From Bacillota bacterium (lineage in GTDB: Bacteria > Bacillota > Clostridia > Lachnospirales > Lachnospiraceae), in NCBI GenBank assembly GCA_023424995.1, contig JAFADH010000289.1, forward strand, positions 1 through 13,330: a DNA stretch of 13,330 nucleotides, given 5' to 3'. Below, piece after piece: positions 7,067 through 12,364 of this stretch (the first letter of the stretch is position 1; each line of letters begins with the position of its first letter). Position numbers and translations under genes: made by a program. Under the pieces are notes generated by a model. That model ran no database searches. It was given only the letters and a program-made list of their open reading frames with translations, and was not told the DNA's origin.

Positions 7067-7386
7067 TATTTATGCAAATCATCATTACACTGTTCAAATA
7101 TTACTTCACCGGAGTATTCCTTCATTGACCATTCATAAAAGCTTACTATAAATTCTTCAACTATCCACTTAAGATTATTAGTTTCAGGGTTAAAAATCGT
7201 CCATGAATAGCCTTCTCCCGGGTTATCTTTATTATCTCTGGAACTGGAATACTCTTTTGCTTCTTTGTCAAGTCCTCTAATGATATTACTCGTAAGCCAA
7301 TGCCATAATGTAACCTGTGCGCATATATTGTCAAATGAATGTCCAATGATTTCATAACCATTCTTATAAACTTTAATATTAATCAA
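7066..7386 (-). CDS. Prp (YsxB)-like protein, possibly diverged cysteine protease
   Basis: 106 aa. The start is TTG at 7384-7386, supported by GGAGG (7394-7398) with a 7-nt spacer. The N-terminal pattern INIKVYKNGYEIIGHS-FDNICAQVTLWHWLTSNIIRGL resembles the Prp fold, in which a GH motif and a DIVCAAVS motif supply the catalytic His and Cys. Here they appear as H16 and C22. The C-terminal FIVSFYEWSMKEYSGEVIFEQ matches the family's final helix and strand (a short run ending in YP-x-x-V-x-x-E). The gap between His and Cys is only 5 residues instead of about 11 in ribosomal-processing Prp, so the active-site loop is shortened and activity is doubtful. Cellular Prp trims the N-terminus of ribosomal protein L27, and phage relatives are thought to process phage proteins. 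The family call is tentative. Confidence 0.6.
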   Translation of the reverse strand: MINIKVYKNGYEIIGHSFDNICAQVTLWHWLTSNIIRGLDKEAKEYSSSRDNKDNPGEGYSWTIFNPETNNLKWIVEEFIVSFYEWSMKEYSGEVIFEQCNDDLHK

Positions 7387-7413
7387 ATGTATTCCTCCCC
7401 TCTTACGAAATGT

Positions 7414-7442
7414 ATTATAACATCATGATTGATAGAGAGAAA
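7414..7442 (-). promoter_or_regulatory. Extended -10 promoter for the Prp-like gene
   Basis: TGTTATAAT on the minus strand gives a perfect TATAAT (7414-7419) with the TG of an extended -10. The -35 position holds only TTTCTC, acceptable with an extended -10. Transcription would start about 20 nt before the TTG start codon, so this gene has its own promoter independent of the sigma-factor transcript. Confidence 0.65.
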
Positions 7443-7449
7443 GTATTAT

Positions 7450-7605
7450 TTAGTTTAATATAAAACGGTCTATCGAAATCACTTCCCCGATCCGGTATGT
7501 CAGCCGGTCACCCCAGGGCCTGCGCTGCTTCTTCCTTCCGGACCGGTCCACCCTCCGAATGGCTTCTCCGGCCGTCCTGTCTATGTAATGTTCCTTATTC
7601 TTCAA
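7450..7605 (-). CDS. Small basic protein, 51 aa, unknown function
   Basis: A TTG start at 7603-7605 with GGAGG (7613-7617) 7 nt upstream opens the frame MKNKEHYIDRTAGEAIRRVDRSGRKKQRRPWGDRLTYRIGEVISIDRFILN. It starts 13 nt after the sigma-factor stop, so the two are probably co-transcribed. The protein is strongly basic, with an Arg/Lys-rich centre (RRVDRSGRKKQRRP). I recall similar DxTAxEAIxRVDR-type openings in small hypothetical proteins of Firmicutes mobile elements but cannot name a family. The rest of the 7387-7618 interval holds the promoter of the next gene. Confidence 0.65.
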   Translation of the reverse strand: MKNKEHYIDRTAGEAIRRVDRSGRKKQRRPWGDRLTYRIGEVISIDRFILN

Positions 7606-7618
7606 TGCTTGCCCTCCC

Positions 7619-8560
7619 TCACATCATGCCGCTGTCCACCCAGCCCATATTAGCGGCATACTTAAGCTCCCTTTTATCCAGGTACTGAAGTCTCCCTTCC
7701 GCAGCCCAGTACTTTACCCGGCGGGCGTCCATAGGGATATCCCTGCTGTAGATTCCCAGCTCTTCCCCTAAGTCCCTGGCCCGGGGATTACGCCGTATCA
7801 TACTAAGCCCATACCTAAGGGCCTGATCGATTGCTGTCCTGTTTACATGCATCTGCTCCCCGATCTGCTCCAAGGTCATATTATTGATATACCGCATCCG
7901 GAAGATCCGGAGCTTCTTCTTATCGTTCAATACCTTGGTCACGATGTCCCATAATTCCTCCCGGAGCTGTTGCGCTGCCAGCTTCTCAACCGCATCCTCT
8001 TCTATATTTACTTCTGCAGGTATTGCCTCGGCAATCGATATGCTGTCACCATCACTTCCTGGAATGGTGCTGTCCAAGCTCCTGACAGCTCCCCGGAACA
8101 TGAACTGTTCCAGCTTCTCCACCCCGGACGGTGATATCCCGACATAGGAAGCGTACTCCCTCTTCTCAGGTTCCCGTCCGTACTGGTTAAGGAAGCAGGC
8201 TGTCACCTGGTTATATTTATATACTTTTTCCTGGATATGTACCGGTACCCGGATTACCTGGCCGGAGTTGTCCAGGAAGCGCTTCACAACCTGATTGATC
8301 CAATGGGCGGCATAGGTAAGGAAAGTATTCCCCTGGTGTGGATCAAAGCGCCTAGCAGCCTCAATCAGTCCGAAATAAGCTTCATGCATCAGTTCATCCA
8401 TTTCAATGATTGGAAGGCTGTTGTAGCCACTCCTGCAAGCGTAGCGGTACTTCCGGATCACCGTAGCAATGAAGCCTTTATTCTGAATGTAAAGCTGTTC
8501 CAGGTATTCCGAGGCATTGATTCCGTGTTGGATCCGCATTACTAATTCCTCGTTGCTCAT
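7619..8560 (-). CDS. Sigma-70 family sigma factor, phage/element type
   Basis: 313 aa. Region 2 is about 20-99, with the DELMHEAYFGLIEAARRFD core-binding helix and the -10-recognition helix TFLTYAAHWINQVVKRFL. Region 3 is about 101-150 (VIRVPVHIQEKVYKY ... GREPEKREYASYVGIS). A linker, SLDSTIPGSDGDSISIAEAI (161-180), matches the SLD-x-P-x-GDD segment of primary-type sigmas. Region 4 is about 203-258, with helix-turn-helix TLEQIGEQMHVNRTAIDQALRYG. About 50 extra residues follow region 4 (264-313), unusual for the family. AAGGAGG lies 5 nt before the ATG. A promoter and an array of palindromes lie in its leader. It probably redirects host RNA polymerase to element promoters, but none of those could be defined here. 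Confidence 0.9.
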   Translation of the reverse strand: MSNEELVMRIQHGINASEYLEQLYIQNKGFIATVIRKYRYACRSGYNSLPIIEMDELMHEAYFGLIEAARRFDPHQGNTFLTYAAHWINQVVKRFLDNSGQVIRVPVHIQEKVYKYNQVTACFLNQYGREPEKREYASYVGISPSGVEKLEQFMFRGAVRSLDSTIPGSDGDSISIAEAIPAEVNIEEDAVEKLAAQQLREELWDIVTKVLNDKKKLRIFRMRYINNMTLEQIGEQMHVNRTAIDQALRYGLSMIRRNPRARDLGEELGIYSRDIPMDARRVKYWAAEGRLQYLDKRELKYAANMGWVDSGMM

Positions 8561-8576
8561 GATATCCTCCTTACTG

Positions 8577-8747
8577 AGTTTCGCCGGCGAAACTTTTTCT
8601 TTATGCGCCGGCGCATAGATTAAAGTTGCGATATCGCAACTATTCCGGAAAGCAATGGAGGGGAAACGTAATATCCCCTCTCCAGTTTCGGTGCCGAAAC
8701 TTTTACCTTCCTACTTGCGCCGGCGCAACTATTTCGACGTCGAAACG
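8577..8747. repeat. Array of six related 14-18 bp palindromes
   Basis: Six dyads share the frame AGTT[T/G]CG-N4-CG[A/C]AACT. P1 is 8577-8594 (core CCGG, perfect 18 bp). P2 is 8602-8617 (TATGCG-CCGG-CGCATA, perfect 16 bp). P3 is 8624-8641 (core ATAT, perfect 18 bp). P4 is 8684-8701 (core GTGC, 8-bp arms with a 2-bp centre). P5 is 8713-8730 (core CCGG, one mismatched pair). P6 is 8732-8745 (TTTCG-ACGT-CGAAA, perfect 14 bp). Centre spacings are 24, 23, 60, 29 and 17 bp. The arms change on both sides together (TTTCG/CGAAA, TTGCG/CGCAA, ATGCG/CGCAT). A further stem, TGGAGGGGA / TCCCCTCTCCA (8656-8684), and an 8-bp palindrome TTCCGGAA (8643-8650) fill the gap between P3 and P4. The array lies in the sigma-factor leader. 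Confidence 0.92.
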
Positions 8748-8754
8748 GAATTAT

Positions 8755-8792
8755 TGTTAGCAAATGTTAGCATTTCATAAACTGCATTTCAA
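8755..8792 (-). promoter_or_regulatory. Candidate promoter and paired operator for the sigma-factor gene
   Basis: Minus-strand TTGAAA (8787-8792), a 17-nt spacer and TAACAT (8764-8769) form a plausible promoter. The 8-mer TGCTAACA occurs twice, exactly 10 bp apart (8765-8772 and 8755-8762), covering the -10 and the expected start site on one face of the helix. This suggests a regulator site. Transcription from here would give a leader of about 195 nt containing all six palindromes. The rest of 8561-8844 holds no ORF I can support. Confidence 0.45.
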
Positions 8793-8844
8793 AGTTTTGT
8801 AAGGTTAACATAAACCGAAAAATCAAATTGGCAGTGCGCATCAT

Positions 8845-8928
8845 TTAGCGCCTTGACGTATCATAATCAAAGTGCTTAGTCATGAGTATCGCCTTAACTC
8901 GCCTTAATAGCCTGTCTATCAGCTTCAT
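8845..8928 (-). CDS. 27-aa ORF overlapping the small-terminase stop, IDxLL family N-terminus
   Basis: The ATG overlaps the stop of the preceding gene as ATGA, and GGAGG lies 10 nt upstream, so translation is well supported. The peptide is MKLIDRLLRRVKAILMTKHFDYDTSRR. Its opening M-x-x-ID-x-LL-x-x-x-K matches the start of the four small genes at 9561-10579, but it then stops after 27 residues, so it may be a truncated member of that family or a bare N-terminal module. The direct repeat TCGCCTTAA (8889-8897, 8899-8907) lies within it. Confidence 0.5.
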   Translation of the reverse strand: MKLIDRLLRRVKAILMTKHFDYDTSRR

Positions 8929-9536
8929 CGCTTCTTTTCCTCCATGATCTTTTCAAGCAGCTGTGTAAGCTCCATGATCTTTTTCTCATACTCATCGGTC
9001 CGGATGGCATTGAGAACGGCGTTGCCGGCTGTTATAATCGTATTGGCTCTCTTTATGTCCATGTCACCGCTTGCCACCATATCAATAACTGAAAGAAACA
9101 TATCCCGGATACCGGAAGGATCCTCCTTATTCTCTGTGTCAGGCGGATACAGCCGGCTTTGCTGCTGACCGCCCCACTCCTTCACCTTTCTGTTCTTGAG
9201 CCAGAAGATCTGGGCGGTGGTGTCTGGTACGATATGCTTCTTTGTGATGGTTTTCTCTGTGCATACATTATATTCGTACTTTTCCTTTACTTCCTCGTAC
9301 TCATAACCCAATGCACGCTTCAGGAGCGCATTCTCCACCTGGATATCAATTACTGCCTTCCCCTTTTTTACGGACTCCGAAATCTCCGGATACCGCTTTT
9401 TCCATTCGTACAGCGTAGAAGGAACGATATTCATATTCTGTGCTATCTGTTCGTCGGTCAAGCCATCCCTGGCCCAGGCCTTCAATTGAAGCAAGCCATC
9501 CGGCAATATCCAGTATTCATATTTTCCTTTTGCCAT
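8925..9536 (-). CDS. Small terminase-like protein (phBC6A51-type HTH)
   Basis: 203 aa from MAKGKYEYW. An N-terminal helix-turn-helix (WARDGLTDEQIAQNMNIVPSTLYEWKKRYP, 21-50) is followed by ISESVKKGKAVIDIQVENALLKRALGYEYEEV and PDTTAQIFWLKNRKVKEW (104-121). This is the characteristic layout of the HTH proteins annotated as phage terminase small subunits in Firmicutes. The C-terminus (145-203) is helical and ends in a Lys/Glu-rich tail (EKIMEEKKR). TerS binds the packaging site and hands DNA to the large subunit. The ATG at 9536 is preferred, with AAGGA 10 nt upstream; an in-frame GTG at 9545 sits too close to that site. No large terminase follows: the next genes are a 27-aa ORF and the sigma factor. 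A regulatory role instead of packaging is possible. Confidence 0.75.
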   Translation of the reverse strand: MAKGKYEYWILPDGLLQLKAWARDGLTDEQIAQNMNIVPSTLYEWKKRYPEISESVKKGKAVIDIQVENALLKRALGYEYEEVKEKYEYNVCTEKTITKKHIVPDTTAQIFWLKNRKVKEWGGQQQSRLYPPDTENKEDPSGIRDMFLSVIDMVASGDMDIKRANTIITAGNAVLNAIRTDEYEKKIMELTQLLEKIMEEKKR

Positions 9537-9560
9537 CCGGCTCACTTCCTTTCATTTTCT

Positions 9561-9737
9561 CTAATCAATCCAGGCCTTCCCGGACAGCTCCCGGAACTTC
9601 TCTTCCGGAGGATCACCATAAACAAGTTCCTTTAACTCATCCGTGGAAAGCCTGTTGAAATCGTAATGATCCAATTCATCACCACAAATATGAGCTACTA
9701 CTCTTGCCTGTTCCAGTAATTTATCTATTCTGCTCAT
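9561..9737 (-). CDS. Small acidic protein, 58 aa, IDxLL N-terminus
   Basis: Start at ATG 9735-9737 (MSRIDKLLEQARVV), with GAGG 6 nt upstream, rather than the frame's earlier codon at 9749. It overlaps the end of the gene at 9721-10032 by 17 nt. The first residues M-x-x-ID-x-LL-x-x-A match the N-termini of its upstream neighbours. The rest (HICGDELDHYDFNRLSTDELKELVYGDPPEEKFRELSGKAWID) is acidic and does not resemble them. Not recognised. It ends 24 nt before the small terminase. Confidence 0.65.
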   Translation of the reverse strand: MSRIDKLLEQARVVAHICGDELDHYDFNRLSTDELKELVYGDPPEEKFRELSGKAWID

Positions 9738-10032
9738 TCTGTACCTCATCCCATAAAAATGTGCCCATACAATTATCAGTCAAATCCATTATTGGGACCG
9801 ATTCTTTGGACTCTTTCGGATACTCTGCGGCGATATTCTCAATGATACAGAAAGCCTCCTCCTGAGTGTTGCATTTAACTTCAATTAATCTCCCTTGCCC
9901 TTTTATCCCGTTATAAAGAAAAAATGTTGTGTTATAATTCTCTTCGTACCCGATCATGATATATATTAACCATTCTCTCTTAGGCACACATATTTTCTTT
10001 GCTTTCAATATTAATTGATCTATGCTCTTCAT
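9721..10032 (-). CDS. Tandem paralog family member C, 103 aa
   Basis: Starts MKSIDQLILKAKKICVPKREW and overlaps the upstream paralog by 4 nt (ATGA at 10029-10032). It follows the same plan as the two upstream paralogs: an N-terminal IDQLILKAKK helix, a beta-rich middle (LIYIMIGYEENYNTTFFLYNG), a helix (NTQEEAFCIIENIAAEYPKE) and a final strand (SVPIMDLTD). It is the most diverged full-length copy, lacks the SRHDT motif (KCNTQEE at that place) and has a longer C-terminal tail. Function unknown. Confidence 0.78.
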   Translation of the reverse strand: MKSIDQLILKAKKICVPKREWLIYIMIGYEENYNTTFFLYNGIKGQGRLIEVKCNTQEEAFCIIENIAAEYPKESKESVPIMDLTDNCMGTFLWDEVQNEQNR

Positions 10033-10304
10033 GGGCTACCTCTCGGAATATCATCAATGATAATTGTTACTTCCTGATACTCATTCGGATATTCTTTTGC
10101 CACTCTTTTAGCTTCCTTCATTGCCTGATCCAATGTGTCATGCCGGCTCTTAATTGTCTTAATGCCGGATCCGCTGCCTTCCTGGATCAGACAGGTTAAG
10201 TTCCACCCGCCGCCCCGGCAATCGATAATTCCCAAGACGAGAAAGCCCTTGTTGGCGGCAGAAATCTGCTTGGCCTTGAAAATCAGCTGATCGATATCTT
10301 TCAT
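10029..10304 (-). CDS. Tandem paralog family member B, 91 aa
   Basis: Starts MKDIDQLIFKAKQISAANKGFLVLG. The start overlaps the preceding stop by 4 nt (10301-10304) and its own stop overlaps the next start, so the three paralogs form a translationally coupled chain. It shares with member A the N-terminal ID-x-LI-x-KA, KG-x-LVLG, SRHDT, a helix ending VAKEYPNE and the strand VTIIIDD. The fold is probably alpha-beta with a terminal acidic strand. No known family is recognised. The overlaps mean all copies should be made in similar amounts. Confidence 0.8.
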   Translation of the reverse strand: MKDIDQLIFKAKQISAANKGFLVLGIIDCRGGGWNLTCLIQEGSGSGIKTIKSRHDTLDQAMKEAKRVAKEYPNEYQEVTIIIDDIPRGSP

Positions 10305-10579
10305 GAATTGTCTCCCGGGGTATCGTCAATTACGACGGTTACATCATGCTCCGGATTCGGATACTTATTTGCCACTTTACTGAGCTCCTGCTCGACCTCT
10401 TCCATCGTGTCATGCCGGCTCACACGAATTCGTACCGCATTTCCGCAGCCGCTTCTCTTGATATGACACTTTAATTCCAGTTTGCCCTCCTGTAAGACAA
10501 CTGTCCCAAGTACGAGAATTCCTTTCTTTGCAGTGGCCGCTTTCTGGGCCTTTATGATTAATAAATCGATCTTTGCCAT
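10301..10579 (-). CDS. Tandem paralog family member A, 92 aa
   Basis: Starts MAKIDLLIIKAQKAATAKKGILVLGTVVL, with AAGGA 8 nt upstream of the ATG, 16 nt after the gp10-like gene. Middle strands (KLELKCHIKRSG, AVRIRVSRHDT), a helix (MEEVEQELSKVANKYPNPEHD) and a last strand (VTVVIDDTP) are closely matched by member B. It carries three cysteines or fewer and no transmembrane segment. Position between a head-tail gene and the small terminase suggests a phage accessory role, but nothing in the sequence defines it. Confidence 0.8.
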   Translation of the reverse strand: MAKIDLLIIKAQKAATAKKGILVLGTVVLQEGKLELKCHIKRSGCGNAVRIRVSRHDTMEEVEQELSKVANKYPNPEHDVTVVIDDTPGDNS

Positions 10580-10595
10580 GATATCATTCCTTCCA

Positions 10596-11009
10596 TTATT
10601 TGTTGTGTTCCCGGTTTATACGGTTAATCTCCTTTTCAAATTCCCGTTTCATCACCTTCTCGGCGTGAGTTACTGCTTTTTCCAATATGAATTTCCCTTC
10701 CACCCATCCAGTAGTATTTCCTTCACCGTCGACGGTTCGATGACCGTAATTCACGTATTCGGAGTACCCGGCAGCGTTAAACATTCTCTTTGTTATGCCG
10801 TCAGAAGTTTTTCTGGCGGGATAAGTACCCCACCTCCTGCGCATAAATCCCGTGATCACCGGTGTATTTTCCTTTGCAACCCTGACGCCTGCGTTTACTG
10901 CACGGTTTAAAACCTTTTTATCAACTTCCCCGATATCACCTAACATTGCTTTTAGCTCTTTTCTGAACTGGTCAATAGCTTTTTTGTTTGTACGATAATT
11001 ACTATTCAT
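10596..11009 (-). CDS. HK97 gp10-like head-tail/tail-completion protein
   Basis: 137 aa. The order of motifs fits the HK97-gp10_like family (PF04883): an N-terminal helical part (AIDQFRKELKAMLGDIGEVDKKVLNRAVNAGVRVAKENTP), the VITGFMRRRW hairpin (usually PVDTGxLRxS), then AAGYSEYVNYGHRT (usually YAxYVExGT), a GW-x-x-G-x-F loop and a C-terminal helix (ILEKAVTHAEKVMKREFEKEI). Members sit at the head-tail junction of siphophages and complete the tail or connector. GGAGG lies 4 nt before the ATG. It is separated from the upstream gene by an intrinsic terminator and is not accompanied by portal, capsid or tail genes here, which is unusual. Confidence 0.85.
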   Translation of the reverse strand: MNSNYRTNKKAIDQFRKELKAMLGDIGEVDKKVLNRAVNAGVRVAKENTPVITGFMRRRWGTYPARKTSDGITKRMFNAAGYSEYVNYGHRTVDGEGNTTGWVEGKFILEKAVTHAEKVMKREFEKEINRINREHNK

Positions 11010-11020
11010 AGGTCCTCCAA

Positions 11021-11060
11021 TACAAAACCCCTCACAGCCGTCCTGTGAGCCGTGAGGGGT
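11021..11060 (-). terminator. Terminator or attenuator in front of the gp10-like gene
   Basis: Minus-strand ACCCCTCAC ... GTGAGGGGT (11052-11060 with 11027-11035) forms a 9-bp stem followed by TTTTGTATT. Inside it, CTCACAG (11031-11037) and CTGTGAG (11043-11049) can form a different, mutually exclusive stem. It starts 6 nt after the stop of the gene at 11067 and ends close to the ribosome binding site of the gp10-like gene. Confidence 0.72.
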
Positions 11061-11066
11061 ATGGAA

Positions 11067-11306
11067 TTATTCTGTTCCCATTGCGGCATTGACGATTGCA
11101 AGCATCTCTTCCAGACACTCTTTGGCAGCAATAATCGGGATACCATCCGGTGCGTAGCCGGTGACCCTGATTCTTGGACCGGCTACAGCAATTTGATCCG
11201 CATTCGTGATGACTACATTGTTATGAAAGTTCATCAGTATTTCGCCATTACCACTGTCATATGAAAACCTTACCCTTTTTCTGCTCATATTTTTTTCACC
11301 ATTCAC
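11067..11306 (-). CDS. Small protein, 73-79 aa, unknown function
   Basis: The frame opens with GTG at 11304-11306, 4 nt after the previous stop; an in-frame ATG at 11288 (MSRKRVRFSYD) is the other choice, with only a weak GGTG 8 nt upstream. Neither has a standard ribosome site, so coupling to the upstream gene is likely. The protein has a basic start and beta-like strands (RVRFSYDSGNGEILMNFHNNVVITNADQIAVAGPRIRVTGYAPDGIPIIAAKE) and ends in a short helix (CLEEMLAIVNAAMGTE). Not recognised. A terminator follows directly, marking the end of this transcription unit. Confidence 0.65.
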   Translation of the reverse strand: MNGEKNMSRKRVRFSYDSGNGEILMNFHNNVVITNADQIAVAGPRIRVTGYAPDGIPIIAAKECLEEMLAIVNAAMGTE

Positions 11307-11310
11307 TCCC

Positions 11311-11523
11311 TTATACTATTGCTCCAGGATCATAGTACTTATTCTTATCAGTGGCTTCTTCCAGGGAAGCCAGATCCTGACCGGTGGCAGCTGCAAATGA
11401 AATCATGATATTTTGCAGTTCCTTTTCATAACTTGAATGCCTCCCATTCATATGAAGGATTTTACTTCTTTCAACCCGGACATATTCAATAAACCAATTA
11501 TATAATTCCTCATATGTTGTCAT
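11311..11523 (-). CDS. Small helical protein, 70 aa, unknown function
   Basis: ATG preceded by AGGAGG with a 6-nt spacer. Sequence MTTYEELYNWFIEYVRVERSKIL ... SYEKELQNIMISFAAATGQDLASLEEATD suggests two or three helices and no membrane segment. It lies 13 nt after the 235-aa gene and is followed closely by the gene at 11067, so the three form one operon. Not recognised. Confidence 0.7.
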   Translation of the reverse strand: MTTYEELYNWFIEYVRVERSKILHMNGRHSSYEKELQNIMISFAAATGQDLASLEEATDKNKYYDPGAIV

Positions 11524-11536
11524 ATTTTACCTCCTA

Positions 11537-12244
11537 TTATTTACTTAAGTTATACTTATACAAGTCCGCAATCCTGACAAATGTAACTGTTGATGAATTT
11601 CTGTTCTCTACCTCTTCCAATATCCTGATCCAAGGGATCATGACCGGTTTAATGCTGCCATCCATGGCTGGCTCTTCAAAGCAGCACACATTGCCTACTA
11701 ACTGACGTAAACTGACAACCATTTTGATTTCCTGCTCAACACACTTTGTAATAGCATCTTCAACACCGTATTCAGGAAGCTGTGCCATGGGTTTACCGTC
11801 CTTGTATTTCTTGCGGCCCTTATACTCAATCTGGATCAGCCGGCAAATATTCGTATCCAAATAATTCTCCTTGTAGTAACTGAATAACTCATCATCCGTC
11901 ATGACCTTAAGTTCTTTCTCGATGAAAGAGAGTTCCAAGGTATCCGTGATTGCCGTAACAGGTGCAATATCCTTTATGTAACGCTCTTTAATATCCTTAA
12001 GCTTTGTTACAACCAGATCCAATGATGAAATATTGGCATTCTTCATTGCTATTTTAAGCGCATCTTTCTGTTCCCTGGCGTAATTAACGTTTAGCTCGTT
12101 CTTGGTCATTCTGTAATGGATATCTCCGTATTTGATGAGACTGCTATTAATCGTCTTGATCATGTCATCATAGAATCCGGGGATCCCAGTGATTTCATTC
12201 ATATACTTCTTTTTTTGGTCTTCTGTAATCTCTCTTAACTTCAT
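11537..12244 (-). CDS. Element protein, 235 aa, unknown function
   Basis: Starts MKLREITEDQKKKYMNEITGIPGFYDD, with AAAGGAG 10 nt upstream of the ATG. It is mainly helical and charged (IKERYIKDIAPVTAITDTLELSFIEKELKVMTDDELFSYYKENY), with a C-terminal half of mixed structure that includes GRKKYKDGKPMAQLPEYGVEDAITKCVEQEIKMVVSLRQLVGNVCCFEEP. No motif I know is present and there is no signal peptide or membrane segment. It is the first gene behind the operator-controlled promoter and terminator-bearing leader at 12365-12527, so its expression is probably tightly regulated. Complete and well supported as coding. Confidence 0.8.
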   Translation of the reverse strand: MKLREITEDQKKKYMNEITGIPGFYDDMIKTINSSLIKYGDIHYRMTKNELNVNYAREQKDALKIAMKNANISSLDLVVTKLKDIKERYIKDIAPVTAITDTLELSFIEKELKVMTDDELFSYYKENYLDTNICRLIQIEYKGRKKYKDGKPMAQLPEYGVEDAITKCVEQEIKMVVSLRQLVGNVCCFEEPAMDGSIKPVMIPWIRILEEVENRNSSTVTFVRIADLYKYNLSK

Positions 12245-12250
12245 GATCTC

Positions 12251-12355
12251 TCTTCTCCTTTAAAACTATGATTTTGTTGTTCCCTTCTCCTATTTGGTTA
12301 TATGAGCCTTTTATCCTCATGCTCAGGAGCATCTATCATCAAGGAGAAAGGAGAG
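12251..12355 (-). promoter_or_regulatory. Leader segment able to mask the ribosome binding site of the 235-aa gene
   Basis: In the minus-strand transcript TTCTCCTT (12341-12348) is perfectly complementary to AAGGAGAA (12253-12260), the ribosome binding site of the downstream gene. A second purine tract, GGAGAAGGG (12282-12290), can compete for the same partner. A hairpin, ATGCTC-CT-GAGCAT (12319-12332), lies between them. Translational control is possible; this is inference from complementarity. Confidence 0.35.
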
Positions 12356-12364
12356 CCGGAATAA

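Noticed and set aside
8577..8747. Palindrome array considered as CRISPR repeats or as a set of terminators
   Set aside because: Repeats are unequal, the spacers are of irregular length (some nearly absent), and most copies lack a following U-tract on the transcribed strand.
9159..9635. 158-codon plus-strand frame over the small-terminase gene
   Set aside because: Antisense to a gene with recognised motifs, with no ribosome site and unnatural composition (many F, L, P, C).
10482..10910. 142-codon plus-strand frame
   Set aside because: Antisense to the gp10-like gene, which has family motifs and a good ribosome site.
12300..12345. Short frame MIDAPEHEDKRLI in the leader of the 235-aa gene
   Set aside because: It is preceded by a pyrimidine-rich anti-ribosome-site tract instead of a ribosome site, so a leader peptide is unlikely.
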